Positions 45,825 through 55,073 of a DNA stretch of 64,000 nt are shown in pieces (position 1 is the stretch's first letter; each line of letters starts with the position of its first letter). The DNA is from Castellaniella defragrans (GTDB lineage: Bacteria > Pseudomonadota > Gammaproteobacteria > Burkholderiales > Burkholderiaceae_B), in assembly GCF_014203015.1 (NCBI RefSeq), contig NZ_JACHIB010000013.1, positions 1 through 64,000 of the forward strand, written 5' to 3'. A model generated the notes under the pieces. That model was not told where the DNA came from. It ran no database searches and was given only the letters and a program-made list of their open reading frames with translations. The position numbers were made by a program, and so were the translations under genes.

Positions 45825-46843
45825 TCCTCACGACGTTCCCGTTTCCCCGCGTTCCCCGATCCGCCGTCCTCGGGACGCTGGCCCTGTCGGCCGGCCTGCT
45901 GGCGGCCGGCGCGCTGGCCCTGCACGTGCGCGAGCGCGAGCGGCAGATCGAATCCCGCAGCCGCCTGGACATGGTCGAACGCATCGTGGCCGCCCGGGAT
46001 CTCGCGGTCGGCACCCGGCTGTCGCCGGACGATCTGGCCGTCCGCAGCTTTCCCGCCCGCTGGGTGGGCGGCGACACCTTGCCGCTGGCCCGGCTGGGCG
46101 AACTCGAGGGCCGCGTCCTGGGCACCGCCGTGCGGGCCGGCGACGCGCTGCTGCCCGTGCACACCGTGCGCCCCCAGCCCGCTTTTTCGGCGCATCTGGC
46201 CCCCGGCCGGCGCGCCATCACGCTGCCCGTGGATCAGGTCAATTCCCTGTCCGGCCTGCTGCAGCCCGGCGACCTGATCGATCTGTACGTGTCCTTCGAT
46301 CACCGGCGCAAGCGCCTGACGGTGCCGCTCCTGCAGGGCGTGCTGGTGCTGGCGACGGGCCGCGAGACCCGGACCACGGAAGCCGGCGCCGAGGAATCCT
46401 CCTATTCCACGGTGACGCTCGATGCGGCGCCCGAAGACGTGGTGAAGCTGGTCGCCGCCCGCCAGGCGGGCACGCTGACCGCCATCCTGCGCCATCCTGG
46501 CGATGCCCACGCCGACCGGCGGGCCGCCCGCGGCGATCTGGCGTCCCTGCTGGGGGTGGGCGATCCGCCGCGCGCGCCGGCCCGGCGGGCCGTCATCCTG
46601 TACGGAGCCTCGGGCGCCCGCGCCTTGCCGGCCTGGGCCGATCCCGAGGCGCTGGCGGCGCGGCCGGGCAGCGGCTGGTTCGACCTGCCCGTGGGGCAGG
46701 CGCTGGCCAGCGCCTGGATGCATTCCATGGCGGAGCAGGCCATGTCGCCGCCGCTGGCGGTGCCGCCGGACGGCGAGGAGGCCGACGACGCCGCCATGGG
46801 CCGGGCCGGCCTGCCGCAAGACCACGACGAGGAGACCCCATGA
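45821..46843 (+). CDS. cpaB: Flp pilus assembly protein CpaB/RcpC
   Basis: A 340-residue inner-membrane-anchored periplasmic protein. One N-terminal helix (about 15-35) is followed by a SAF domain (IVAARDLAVGTRLSPDDLAV, DALLPVHTV) and the RcpC/CpaB domain (GRRAITLPVDQVNSLSGLLQ, PGDLIDLYVSFDH). It lies immediately before the secretin, as in nearly all tad loci. ATGA overlaps at both ends. Confidence 0.9.
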   Translation: MILTTFPFPRVPRSAVLGTLALSAGLLAAGALALHVRERERQIESRSRLDMVERIVAARDLAVGTRLSPDDLAVRSFPARWVGGDTLPLARLGELEGRVLGTAVRAGDALLPVHTVRPQPAFSAHLAPGRRAITLPVDQVNSLSGLLQPGDLIDLYVSFDHRRKRLTVPLLQGVLVLATGRETRTTEAGAEESSYSTVTLDAAPEDVVKLVAARQAGTLTAILRHPGDAHADRRAARGDLASLLGVGDPPRAPARRAVILYGASGARALPAWADPEALAARPGSGWFDLPVGQALASAWMHSMAEQAMSPPLAVPPDGEEADDAAMGRAGLPQDHDEETP

Positions 46844-48555
46844 TCGCGCCGGTCCGTCCCCCGCGCGCCGGCCGCGGCGCGCAGCGCGAGAATGCCCCGG
46901 TGGAACCGCGCCCCGCATCCGGCCGCCGGCTGTGCGGGACCTCGCACAGGGCCGCGTGCGGGACCTCGTGGAGGGCTGTGCGCGGGGCCATGCGCCAGAA
47001 TTTGTGCCGGACCTCGTGCCGGACCTTGCGCAAGTCCTGGAATCCGTTCGGGGGACGACTCTGGAATCCGTCCCGAGGTCCGTTCCAGCGCCTGTCCTGG
47101 CGCCTGTCCTGGCGCCTGTTCGGGAGCCTGTTCGGGAGCCTGTTCGGGAGCCTGTTCGGGAGCCTGTTCTGGGGACTGGCCCTGTCGGGCCCGGTCCTGG
47201 CCGCCCCCGTCCCGGGACCCGCCGCCGAAACCCCGCTGGCGCTCCAGGCGGGCGAGGTCCGGGTGCTGGGCATCCCCGGCGTGGCGCGGGTGGCGGTGGG
47301 CGACGGCAGGATCCTGAACGCCGTCAGCACCGACGACCGCGAGGTCATCGTATTCGCCCGCAAGCCCGGCTTCAGCACGCTGCACGCCTGGACGGCCGAC
47401 GGCCAGGCCTACCGCTACGCCGTGGAGGTCGCGCCCGAAGGGGCGCGCCAGCTCCAGGACGAACTGCGCAGCCTGCTGGAGCGCATTCCGGGCGCCCGCG
47501 TCACGACCCTGGGCGACAAGCTGCTGGTCGAAGGCGACGGGCTGTCCGACGGCGACCGCCAGCGTCTGGCGGAACTCGGGCGCCGCTATCCGCAGCTGCT
47601 GGATTTCACCGGCACGGTCGGCTGGGACCAGATGGTGCTGCTCGACGTGCGCGTGGTCGAAGTGCCCCGCTCCCTGCTGCGCGAAGTCGGCCTGCGCTGG
47701 GGCAGCGAGGGAGCGGGGGGCGTCAACGCCGGCCTGGGCTGGGACGGCGGCTCGCGCCGCTATGCCGACCGGCCGGGGGAGACCGTGCTGCCCCTGGCCT
47801 TCCCGTCGCCCCAGGCTGCCGGCTACTTCGGCATCAATGCGCTGCTGTCGGCGCGCATCGACCTGCTGGCCCAGGACGGGCGGGCGGTAGTGCTGGCCCA
47901 GCCCCAGCTCCTGGCCCGCAGCGGGGCGACCGCCGAGTTCCTGGCGGGCGGCGAAGTGCCCTACAGCACGGTGGACGGCAACGGCAACACCCAGACGGCC
48001 TTCAAGCCCTACGGCGTGTCGCTGCGCATCACGCCGTCCATCGAACGCAGCGGCGCCGTGCGCTCGCGCCTGGAAGTCGAGGTCAGCGCCATCGACCCGT
48101 CGCTGTCGGTGCCCGGCGGCCCTTCCCTGAAAACCCGGCGCACGGCCACCGAATTCAACGTGCGTTCCGGCCAGACCCTGGTGCTGGCCGGATTCCTGTC
48201 GCGGGACACGGCCCGCAACGTGGACCGCCTGCCGGGCCTGGGCGATCTGCCGATCCTGGGGGCCCTGTTCCGCTCCACGCGCTTCCAGCGCAACGAGACG
48301 GAGCTGGCCATCCTGGTGACGCCCCAGCTGGTCACGGCGGAGCATCCCGACCTGCGCCGGCGCGTCCAGCGCGCGGATGCGATCCTGGAGCGGGCCTTTC
48401 CGGCCGAGCCCGCGCTGATGGCGCCCGTTCGCCCCATGCCCCTGGCTGCCGCCCCACGGCCCCGGCCGTCCTGGAATCCGCGCGCCGTCGGCCCCGGTTC
48501 GCAATGGCAGGGGGCCGCCGGGCCGGAACCCCGCGCCGGGGAGGCCATGCCATGA
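46840..48555 (+). CDS. cpaC: Flp pilus secretin CpaC/RcpA
   Basis: A 571-residue outer-membrane secretin. From about residue 125 it has the BON-like/secretin N-terminal region (LALQAGEVRVLGIPGVARVA). The secretin core follows: VLLDVRVVEVPRSLLREVGL, VLAQPQLLARSGATAEFLAGG, FNVRSGQTLVLAGFLSRD and LPILGALFRSTRFQRNETEL. The first 115 residues are odd: a basic Arg/Cys/Ser-rich stretch, then RLSW and FGSL units made from a 12-bp tandem repeat, leading into the signal peptide core. Copy number changes would lengthen the signal helix by four residues per unit. Starts downstream of 46840 are possible. Confidence 0.88.
   Translation: MIAPVRPPRAGRGAQRENAPVEPRPASGRRLCGTSHRAACGTSWRAVRGAMRQNLCRTSCRTLRKSWNPFGGRLWNPSRGPFQRLSWRLSWRLFGSLFGSLFGSLFGSLFWGLALSGPVLAAPVPGPAAETPLALQAGEVRVLGIPGVARVAVGDGRILNAVSTDDREVIVFARKPGFSTLHAWTADGQAYRYAVEVAPEGARQLQDELRSLLERIPGARVTTLGDKLLVEGDGLSDGDRQRLAELGRRYPQLLDFTGTVGWDQMVLLDVRVVEVPRSLLREVGLRWGSEGAGGVNAGLGWDGGSRRYADRPGETVLPLAFPSPQAAGYFGINALLSARIDLLAQDGRAVVLAQPQLLARSGATAEFLAGGEVPYSTVDGNGNTQTAFKPYGVSLRITPSIERSGAVRSRLEVEVSAIDPSLSVPGGPSLKTRRTATEFNVRSGQTLVLAGFLSRDTARNVDRLPGLGDLPILGALFRSTRFQRNETELAILVTPQLVTAEHPDLRRRVQRADAILERAFPAEPALMAPVRPMPLAAAPRPRPSWNPRAVGPGSQWQGAAGPEPRAGEAMP
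47091..47174. repeat. 12-bp in-frame minisatellite in the cpaC signal region
   Basis: Seven consecutive 12-bp units: two CCTGTCCTGGCG, four CCTGTTCGGGAG and one CCTGTTCTGGGG. They encode Leu-Ser-Trp-Arg and Leu-Phe-Gly-Ser type tetrapeptides. Confidence 0.95.
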
Positions 48556-48776
48556 GATCCGTCGTGAGATCCGCCATGAGATCCGCCGTGAGATCCGCTT
48601 GGGGGCTCGCACCGGGATCCGCCTTGCGATCCGCCATGAGGCCTGTCATGAGGCCTGCCATGCGATCCGCGGTGAAACAACACGTCATGCAATGCGGCAT
48701 GAGATACCCTGTGCCGCGGCTCCGTCGCGGGATCGTGGCTCGGCGCCGTGCTCACCGGGCGGTCGGGGAGGCATGA
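48552..48776 (+). CDS. Repetitive basic 74-codon ORF between secretin and ATPase
   Basis: A 74-residue frame that starts in an ATGA overlap with the secretin stop and ends at the start of the ATPase gene, so it fills the gap exactly. The first 16 codons are four copies of a 12-bp unit (RTGAGATCCGYY, 48552-48599) giving Met/Val-Arg-Ser-Ala/Val. Further degenerate copies follow, and the last third is Arg-rich. No domain. It may be a real coupling peptide, or an expanded spacer that stayed open. Confidence 0.4.
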   Translation: MRSVVRSAMRSAVRSAWGLAPGSALRSAMRPVMRPAMRSAVKQHVMQCGMRYPVPRLRRGIVARRRAHRAVGEA

Positions 48777-51061
48777 TGGACGGCATCGAACTCGACCTGT
48801 GCTTCGAGGATGGCCGCCGCCGGCGCGAGCGGCATGCCCTGCCGCTGTCGATCGGCCGCGACGCCGCCAGCGGCCTGGTCCTGCGCGCCTGGCGGGTCGG
48901 GCGCCGGCACGCGCGCCTGCTGCGGCGCCAGGATGAAATCTGGATCGAAGACCTGGGTTCCCTGTTCGGCACCGTCGTCAACGGCGAACGGGTCGCCGCG
49001 TACGGCCCTCTCCTCGCGCACGACGAGGTGGTCATCGGTCCATGCCTGATGCGTGTCCTGCCGGCGGGGGCGGAGACCGTGCCGCAGTCGGGACCGGCCG
49101 GCCCGATCGGAACGCTCGCGGCCGCCCCGGGCGGGTTCGCCTTCGCCGGAACGGTGGCGCGGGGCGGCGCATCAGCGGGCGGCGCGCTGGAGAACGGTGC
49201 GTCGAAGGGTGCCACGGCGGGCGGAATCGCCTCCGGGGGGATCGATCCGGAGGGCGTGGTTCGCTGCATGGCTTCCTCCCCTGGGGCCGCCCAAGGCGGA
49301 GCGGTTCCAGGCGGGATCTCCTTCCACGAAGCCGTCCGGGGCGGAATCGTTCCAGACGGAACTCTCGCTCATGAAGCCGTGCCAGGCGGAACCATGCCGG
49401 ACGGAATCGCTGCCGATGGCCTCGCGGCCGATGCCCGGGCCCAGACTCGGGCCGGCGGGGCACGCCCGCATGGCGGCCGCTCGAACGAGGCGCCATCCCG
49501 GCCGCAAGGCGGCGCGGTCATCACGGCCGGTGCGGTCGGTGTGGCCGGCGCGTTTGATACAGCCGGTACGTTTGGTACGGCCGATACGTTTGGTGCAACC
49601 GGTACGTTTGTTGCGGCCGGTGCAGCCGGCACAGCCCCTGCAGTCGGGGGGGCTCCGTTCGGCGGGCCCGACCCTGCCGGACAGGCCCACCGGCGCCGCC
49701 TGCACGAGGGCCTGATCGCGGCGCTGCAACTGCGCCGCCGCGACATCGGCGGGATGAGCGACGCTGCGCTGCGCGCCGAGGCCGCCGCCGTGCTGGCCGG
49801 CCTGATCGCGGCCGACGAGGCCCTGCCTGCGGGGCTCGACAGGCAGGCGCTGGCGCGGGAGCTGGTGGACGAGGCCGTCGGCCTCGGGCCGCTCGAACCG
49901 CTGCTCGCCGATCCGGGCGTCACCGAGATCATGGTCAACCGCCACGATGAAATCTTCGTCGAGCGCGGCGGGCGCCTGGTGCGCGCCGCCGCCAGCTTCA
50001 GCGGCGAGCAGGCGGTGCTGGGCATCATCGACCGGATCGTGGCGCCGCTGGGACGGCGGATCGACGAGAGCGCGCCCATGGTCGATGCCCGCCTGCGCGA
50101 CGGCTCGCGGGTGAATGCGGTGATCGCGCCCATCGCGCTGCGCGGCGCCAGCCTGACGATCCGCAAGTTTCCCGCGCGGCGCCTGGACATGCCCGACCTG
50201 CTGGCGGTCGGCGCCCTGGACGAGGCCATGGCGCGGTTCCTGATGCACTGCGTGCGCCATCGCAGGAACCTGATCGTCTCCGGCGGCACGGGCTCGGGCA
50301 AGACCAGCCTGCTGAACGTCCTGTCCAACGCCATCCCGGCCGGCGAGCGCATCATCACCATCGAGGACGCCGCCGAACTGCGCCTCAACCACGCCCACCT
50401 GGTCAGCCTGGAAGCCCGGCCGCCCAATGCGGAAGGCCGGGGCCGCGTCGAGATCCGCGATCTGGTGCGCAACGCGCTGCGCATGCGCCCGGACCGCATC
50501 GTGGTGGGAGAATGCCGCGGCGGCGAGGCCTTCGACATGCTGGCCGCCATGAACACCGGGCACGAGGGCTCGCTGACCACGCTGCACGCGAACAGTCCGC
50601 GCGATGCCCTGGGCCGGCTGGAGACCATGATCCTCATGGCGGGCATGGACCTGCCGCTGGCCGCGATCCGCGAGCACATCGCCTCCAGCATCGATTTCAT
50701 CGTCCAGCTGGTGCGCGCCGCCGATGGCCGCCGCCTGGTGAGCGCGATCGTCCAGGTGACGGGCCAGGAGGGCGGCCGCATTCAGCTCCAGGAACTGTTC
50801 CTGGGACGCGTCGGGCCGCCCGCCGTGTTCACCGGCTGCGGCCTGCCGCCCGACGGCTTCGAGGGCGCGGCAGCGCTGGACACCGCCCTGTTCTCCGGCC
50901 GCACGGTCATCCAGGGCCGGGCGGCCCTGGACGAGGCCCCGCCGCGGAATGCCTCGTCCGGCGGTACTCCGTCCAGCGATGCCTCGCCCGGCGGCACCCC
51001 GCCCGGCGATGCCTCCCGCCGGGACGCATCGTCTCCGGGAGGCGCGTCATGTCGATCCTGA
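48776..51061 (+). CDS. cpaF: FHA-domain/TadA (CpaF) secretion ATPase fusion
   Basis: A 761-residue protein. Residues of about 1-100 are an FHA phosphothreonine-binding domain (LPLSIGRDAASGLVL, VGRRHARLL, IEDLGSLFGTVVNGE). Residues of about 110-300 are a Gly/Ala-rich low-complexity linker containing an 18-bp repeat array. The rest is a complete type II/IV secretion ATPase with GPLEPLLADPGVTEIMVN, Walker A SGGTGSGKTSLLNVLS, the Asp box and Walker B in RMRPDRIVVGECRGGEA, and the His box GSLTTLHANSPRDALGRLE. A ribosome site (GGGGAG, 48765-48770) favours ATG 48776; ATG 48773 is possible. It powers Flp pilus assembly; no separate tadZ is present. Confidence 0.88.
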   Translation: MDGIELDLCFEDGRRRRERHALPLSIGRDAASGLVLRAWRVGRRHARLLRRQDEIWIEDLGSLFGTVVNGERVAAYGPLLAHDEVVIGPCLMRVLPAGAETVPQSGPAGPIGTLAAAPGGFAFAGTVARGGASAGGALENGASKGATAGGIASGGIDPEGVVRCMASSPGAAQGGAVPGGISFHEAVRGGIVPDGTLAHEAVPGGTMPDGIAADGLAADARAQTRAGGARPHGGRSNEAPSRPQGGAVITAGAVGVAGAFDTAGTFGTADTFGATGTFVAAGAAGTAPAVGGAPFGGPDPAGQAHRRRLHEGLIAALQLRRRDIGGMSDAALRAEAAAVLAGLIAADEALPAGLDRQALARELVDEAVGLGPLEPLLADPGVTEIMVNRHDEIFVERGGRLVRAAASFSGEQAVLGIIDRIVAPLGRRIDESAPMVDARLRDGSRVNAVIAPIALRGASLTIRKFPARRLDMPDLLAVGALDEAMARFLMHCVRHRRNLIVSGGTGSGKTSLLNVLSNAIPAGERIITIEDAAELRLNHAHLVSLEARPPNAEGRGRVEIRDLVRNALRMRPDRIVVGECRGGEAFDMLAAMNTGHEGSLTTLHANSPRDALGRLETMILMAGMDLPLAAIREHIASSIDFIVQLVRAADGRRLVSAIVQVTGQEGGRIQLQELFLGRVGPPAVFTGCGLPPDGFEGAAALDTALFSGRTVIQGRAALDEAPPRNASSGGTPSSDASPGGTPPGDASRRDASSPGGASCRS
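49553..49624. repeat. 18-bp in-frame repeat in the FHA-ATPase linker
   Basis: Four 18-bp units (49553, 49571, 49589, 49607) encode hexapeptides of the form Phe-x-(Thr/Ala)-Ala/Thr-(Gly/Asp)-Thr/Ala. Units differ by several bases, so the array is older than the cpaC one. Confidence 0.85.
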
Positions 51062-51894
51062 TCTTCGTGCTGCTGGCGGGCAGCGTCGCGCTCGCCGTCT
51101 GGTGGTTGTTCGGCCAGGCCGAGCGCGCCTGGGCGCGCTACGAGGACCGCATGCGCGACGAGACCCGGCGCACGCTGGACGCCTCCTTCCTGTTCCTGGA
51201 CATGGCCCAGCTGCGGCCGGCCGTGGCCGGCCTGGGCCTGGCACTGATGCTGGCGGTGGCCTGGCTGGCGGGCCGCTGGTGGGGCGTGCTGCCCGTGCTG
51301 GCCGGCCTGCTGTGCGCGCCGCCGCTGATCCTGCGCCACGTGCGCCGGCGCCGCGCGCGGCGGTTCGACGCCCAGCTGCCCGATCTGGTCCTGGCGCTGG
51401 CTGGCGCGTTGCGCGCGGGGGCGGGCGTCCAGCCGGCCTTGCGGCATCTCGTGGCCCAATCCAGTCCGCCGCTGTCCCAGGAGTTCGGCCTGATGCTGCG
51501 CGAACAGCGCCTGGGCCTGGGTTTCCAGGACGCCCTGCTGCAGCTGCGCGCGCGCATGCCGACGGAATCCTGCGGCCTGGTGGTGTCGGCGCTGGGCATC
51601 GCCGCCCGCACGGGCGGCAGCCTGGCCGACACGCTGGAGAGCATCGCCCAGACGTTGCGGGCACGCCAGCACTGGCTGGGCCGGGTCGAGGCGCTGACCG
51701 CGCAGGGCCGCATGCAGAGCCGCATCATGGCCGGCCTGCCGGCGGTGCTGGCACTGGTGCTCAGCCGCCTGGAGCCCGAGGCCATGGCCTTGCTGTGGCA
51801 GACCTGGTATGGCTGGATCGTGCTGGCGGCGATCCTGCTGCTGGAGGGCCTGGGCATCTTCTGGATCCGGCGCGTGGCCGCGATCGAGGTGTAG
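51049..51894 (+). CDS. tadB: Tad inner-membrane platform protein TadB
   Basis: A 281-residue T2SF-domain protein. N-terminal helix (about 3-22), a central pair of helices (about 60-95), the cytoplasmic T2SF domain with FDAQLPDLVLALAGALRAG and ALGIAARTGGSLADTLESIA, and C-terminal helices. ATG 51049 has GGGAGG 6 bases upstream and overlaps the end of the ATPase gene by 13 bases. Confidence 0.9.
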   Translation: MSILIFVLLAGSVALAVWWLFGQAERAWARYEDRMRDETRRTLDASFLFLDMAQLRPAVAGLGLALMLAVAWLAGRWWGVLPVLAGLLCAPPLILRHVRRRRARRFDAQLPDLVLALAGALRAGAGVQPALRHLVAQSSPPLSQEFGLMLREQRLGLGFQDALLQLRARMPTESCGLVVSALGIAARTGGSLADTLESIAQTLRARQHWLGRVEALTAQGRMQSRIMAGLPAVLALVLSRLEPEAMALLWQTWYGWIVLAAILLLEGLGIFWIRRVAAIEV

Positions 51895-51927
51895 GGCGGC
51901 GGGCCGGCGACCGAGGGGAGAAACGGC

Positions 51928-52791
51928 ATGGCGTGGTTCTGGATCGGTTTGTGCCTGGCGGCGCTGGCGGCCTGCCTGGGCCTGTGGGTGCTGGGCGGTC
52001 CCTGGGCCGCGGCGCGTGGCGAGGCCCGCATCCGGCCGCCCGCCTTCTGGTGGCCCTGGGTGCTGGCGCTGGCGCCCTGGTGCGCGCCCTTCGTCACCTG
52101 GCGCATGCGCCGTGAACTGCAGCGTTGGGGGCCGCGCGCCGGTCTGGCGCCGCATTGGGCGGCGGACCGCTGGCTGGCGGCCTGCGTGCTCTTGGCCGGC
52201 TGCGGCGCCGCGCTGGCCGGGGCGGGCGCGCTGATGGGAGGCGCGCCGGTGCGGATCGGCATCCTCGCGGCGCTGGCGGGCGCCGCCCTGGGCTTCGTCT
52301 GGCCGGACCAGATCCTGCGCCGCCGGGCCGCGGCGCGGCGGCTGCGCATGATGCGGGAGCTGCCCTTCATGCTGGACCTGCTGACCCTGTGCGTGGAAGC
52401 CGGCCTGAGCCTGCCGGCGGCGCTGCATCAGGTGGCCGGCCATGCGCCCGACGGCCCGCTGCGCCAGAGCCTGCGGGATGCCGCCGCGCTGGAGCGCACC
52501 GGCGTGGACCGGCCGCGCTGGCTGCTGCACTGGGCGGACCACGCGGACGTGCCCGGGGTGCGCAACCTGGTCGCGGCCCTGGCCCAGGCCGACCGGCTGG
52601 GCATGGGGCTGGGGCCGCTGCTGCGGGCCCAGGCCGAGCGCCAGCGCAGCGAACGCTTCCTGCGCGCCGAAAAGCTGGCGCTGGAGGCACCGGTGCGGAT
52701 GCTGTTCCCCATGGTGCTGTGCATCTTTCCCTGCACCTTCCTGGTGATCGGCTTTCCCGTGGCGGTGAAGCTGCTGGATGCGGGATTCTGA
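51928..52791 (+). CDS. tadC: Tad inner-membrane platform protein TadC
   Basis: A 287-residue T2SF-domain protein, partner of TadB. Helices lie at about 4-24, 38-60 and 85-130. The T2SF core has MRELPFMLDLLTLCVEAGLS, LVAALAQADRLGMGLGPLL and RSERFLRAEKLALEAPVRML, with a final helix (FPMVLCIFPCTFLVIGFP). GAGGGGAGAAA precedes the ATG. It is the last tad gene; TadD, TadV and TadZ homologues are missing. Confidence 0.9.
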   Translation: MAWFWIGLCLAALAACLGLWVLGGPWAAARGEARIRPPAFWWPWVLALAPWCAPFVTWRMRRELQRWGPRAGLAPHWAADRWLAACVLLAGCGAALAGAGALMGGAPVRIGILAALAGAALGFVWPDQILRRRAAARRLRMMRELPFMLDLLTLCVEAGLSLPAALHQVAGHAPDGPLRQSLRDAAALERTGVDRPRWLLHWADHADVPGVRNLVAALAQADRLGMGLGPLLRAQAERQRSERFLRAEKLALEAPVRMLFPMVLCIFPCTFLVIGFPVAVKLLDAGF

Positions 52792-53222
52792 TGCTGTGCC
52801 CCGATACCTGGGGTGGCGGCCGAAGGCGGCCGGGGCCCTGCCGGCGGTTTGCCTGGCGCGGTCCCCGGACGCCGGCGCCGTGGCTCGCCTCGGCCGGGCC
52901 TTTGCGCCTGTATTGCGCGCGCTCGTTCGCCGCGCGCCTGCTGGGTCTGCGCCTGTGGCCCGACTGGGGCGCGCGGCCCCGCGGACTGCTCCTGCCGGGG
53001 TGCCGCGCCGTGCATACCCTGGGCCTGGCGCAGCCCGTGGACCTGGTGTTCCTGGATGCCGCGGGCCGCGTCGTGCGGGTGCTGCCGCGCGTGGACCCGG
53101 GGCGTTGCGTGCTGTGCCGCCGCGCCCGGGCCGTCGTCGAATTGCCCGCGGGCTATTGCGCCCGGCGCGACTGGCGCGCTCAGGTCGAGGCCGCCTGGCT
53201 GGGGCGGAAGATCGTGGTGTAG
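52791..53222 (+). CDS. DUF192 family protein
   Basis: A 143-residue protein. After a basic N-terminal stretch it carries the DUF192 core: CARSFAARLLGLRLWPDW, RGLLLPGCRAVHTLGLAQPVDLVFLD and RARAVVELPAGYCAR. The fold is a small beta barrel of unknown function, often beside tad or secretion genes. ATG overlaps the tadC stop by one base. Its last 43 bases overlap the end of the convergent membrane-protein gene. Confidence 0.8.
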   Translation: MLCPDTWGGGRRRPGPCRRFAWRGPRTPAPWLASAGPLRLYCARSFAARLLGLRLWPDWGARPRGLLLPGCRAVHTLGLAQPVDLVFLDAAGRVVRVLPRVDPGRCVLCRRARAVVELPAGYCARRDWRAQVEAAWLGRKIVV

Positions 53223-53962
53223 ATGGTGTAGAAGCTGCAGTACAGCAGGGCGGTGATGAAGACGTCCAGCAGCAGCGCGAGCCAGGCCAGCAGGCCGGCC
53301 GGCAGGCCGACGGCGGCCAGCCCTTCCAGCAGGCCGTGCAGGCCGAAGAAGAGGGCCGCCCAGGTGGCCACGTAGAGGATGATGGCGTATTTGTTGCGCC
53401 AGCACGCGACCATGGAATAGAACAGCGCCCGGCGCAGGGGCAGCCGGTGCCAGCCGACCAGGGCCGGCGTGTGCCAGAACAGGGCCGACAGCAGCACGTA
53501 GAACAGGCCGAACACCATCAGCGGACCTTGCAGGGCCTGGAGCAGGGCGGTGAAGTCGGGCTGCTCGGCGGTGCCCAGGGCGTCCAGCATCGAGGACATG
53601 AAGGGCAGCACGGCGGCCAGGGCGGCGAGAAAGGAGCAGCCCAGGTAGGCAAGGCCCAGTTTCAGCAGGGCGCCCGTCGTGCCGGGGCTCTGCAGCGGCT
53701 GGAGCCACAGGCCGGGCACCATCCGCACGCCTTCGTCCAGCTTGCGGCAGGCGCACAGCGTCAGGAAGGCCAGCAGCGGGGTCAGCAGCACCAGCGCGGC
53801 CTGGCCCAGCACCGGAACGAGGGCGCCGACGTTGACGAAGAAGCTGGTGGCGACGCTCCAGAAGATCATGGCCATAGGCTGGCGGCGGAACAGCCGGATG
53901 CCCTGGACGATCCAGGACCAGCCGGCGCTGGGGGGCAGAATGGCGGCTTGCAGGGACGTCAT
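53180..53962 (-). CDS. BPSS1780-type membrane protein
   Basis: A 260-residue inner-membrane protein of the BPSS1780 family with about six helices. It has [20 protein letters not shown] near the start, then [38 protein letters not shown] and a C-terminal [12 protein letters not shown]. Function unknown. The ATG overlaps the thrB stop (ATGA at 53962-53959), so the two are co-translated, as in related genera. Confidence 0.85.
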   Translation of the reverse strand: MTSLQAAILPPSAGWSWIVQGIRLFRRQPMAMIFWSVATSFFVNVGALVPVLGQAALVLLTPLLAFLTLCACRKLDEGVRMVPGLWLQPLQSPGTTGALLKLGLAYLGCSFLAALAAVLPFMSSMLDALGTAEQPDFTALLQALQGPLMVFGLFYVLLSALFWHTPALVGWHRLPLRRALFYSMVACWRNKYAIILYVATWAALFFGLHGLLEGLAAVGLPAGLLAWLALLLDVFITALLYCSFYTIYTTIFRPSQAAST

Positions 53963-54933
53963 GGGCGGGGCAGGGCGGGCGCGGGCTGCTCGGTGCGCAG
54001 CCGCAGGATGCGCTCGAAGTGGCGCGGATCGTGCGGCTTGAGCGTCTGGGCCGGCCGGGGCAGGTGGAAGTCGTACAGGCGGGAGATCCAGAAGCGCAGG
54101 GCCGCCGCGCGCAGCATCGCCGGCCAGGCGGCGCGCTCTTCCTCGGTGAAGGGGCGCACGGCGTGGTAGGCCTGCAGCCAGGCCTCCAGGCGCCGGCGCA
54201 CGAAGGCCCCCGTCGCGCGGTGGATGCACCAGTCGTTGACGCTGACCGCCACGTCGAACAGCCAGGTGTCGCAGCCGGCGAAGTAGAAATCGATGAAGCC
54301 GCCCATGTGGGGCGACTCGAAGGTGCCGTCGAACAGCACGTTGTCGCGGAACAGGTCGCAGTGCGCGGGCCCGTAGGGCAGCCGCGCGGGCGCGCCCGAG
54401 GCGGCGAAGGCGATCTGCTCGTCCAGCGTGCCCTGCAGCAGGGCGGCCTGCCCAGGATCCAGGAAGGGCGCTAGAGCCGGGGCGGTGGCCTTCCACCAGT
54501 CCAGGCCGCGCAGATTGGGCTGGTGGATGGGGAAGTCCTGCGCCGCCAGGTGGGCGCGGGCCAGGGTCTGGCCGGCCAGGGCGCAATGGGCCGGGCCGGG
54601 CTCGGGCTCGTAGCCGCCCGACAGGCGCGTCACGATCGCGGCCGGCTTGCCGTTCAGCTCGGTCAGGCGGGTGCCGTCGAGCAGGGTCTGGGGCTCGGGC
54701 ACGGGTACGCCGCGGCCGGCCAGGTGGTGCATCAGCTCGATGTAGAACGGCAGCTGTTCGGCGGTCAGGACCTCGAACAAGGTCAGGACGTAGGCGCCCC
54801 CGGTGGTGTCGAGGAAATAGTTGGTGTTCTCGATGCCGGCGGTGATGCCGCGCAGGGCGACCAGTTCGCCCAGCTGGTAGCGCCGCAGCAGCGCGCGGGC
54901 ATCGTCTTCGGTGACGGGGGTGAATACGGCCAT
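53959..54933 (-). CDS. thrB: Homoserine kinase (ThrB, APH-fold)
   Basis: A 324-residue homoserine kinase of the aminoglycoside-phosphotransferase fold, second-last step of threonine synthesis. [42 protein letters not shown], catalytic [15 protein letters not shown] and metal-binding [19 protein letters not shown] are present. ATG 54933 gives the conserved MAVFT start; an in-frame ATG lies 12 bases upstream. Confidence 0.94.
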   Translation of the reverse strand: MAVFTPVTEDDARALLRRYQLGELVALRGITAGIENTNYFLDTTGGAYVLTLFEVLTAEQLPFYIELMHHLAGRGVPVPEPQTLLDGTRLTELNGKPAAIVTRLSGGYEPEPGPAHCALAGQTLARAHLAAQDFPIHQPNLRGLDWWKATAPALAPFLDPGQAALLQGTLDEQIAFAASGAPARLPYGPAHCDLFRDNVLFDGTFESPHMGGFIDFYFAGCDTWLFDVAVSVNDWCIHRATGAFVRRRLEAWLQAYHAVRPFTEEERAAWPAMLRAAALRFWISRLYDFHLPRPAQTLKPHDPRHFERILRLRTEQPAPALPRP

Positions 54934-55073
54934 GGGGATACGCATGCGGCCGCGAAAGGCCGGGGTTGGAGTCGGAATCGGTCAGCCGGGATTTTAGACG
55001 AAAAGCCGGGCCCGGCTTCGGCGCGGGTCCGCGCCGCCCGGCTAAAATGGCGGATTGCCCAGGAATGTTCCGC

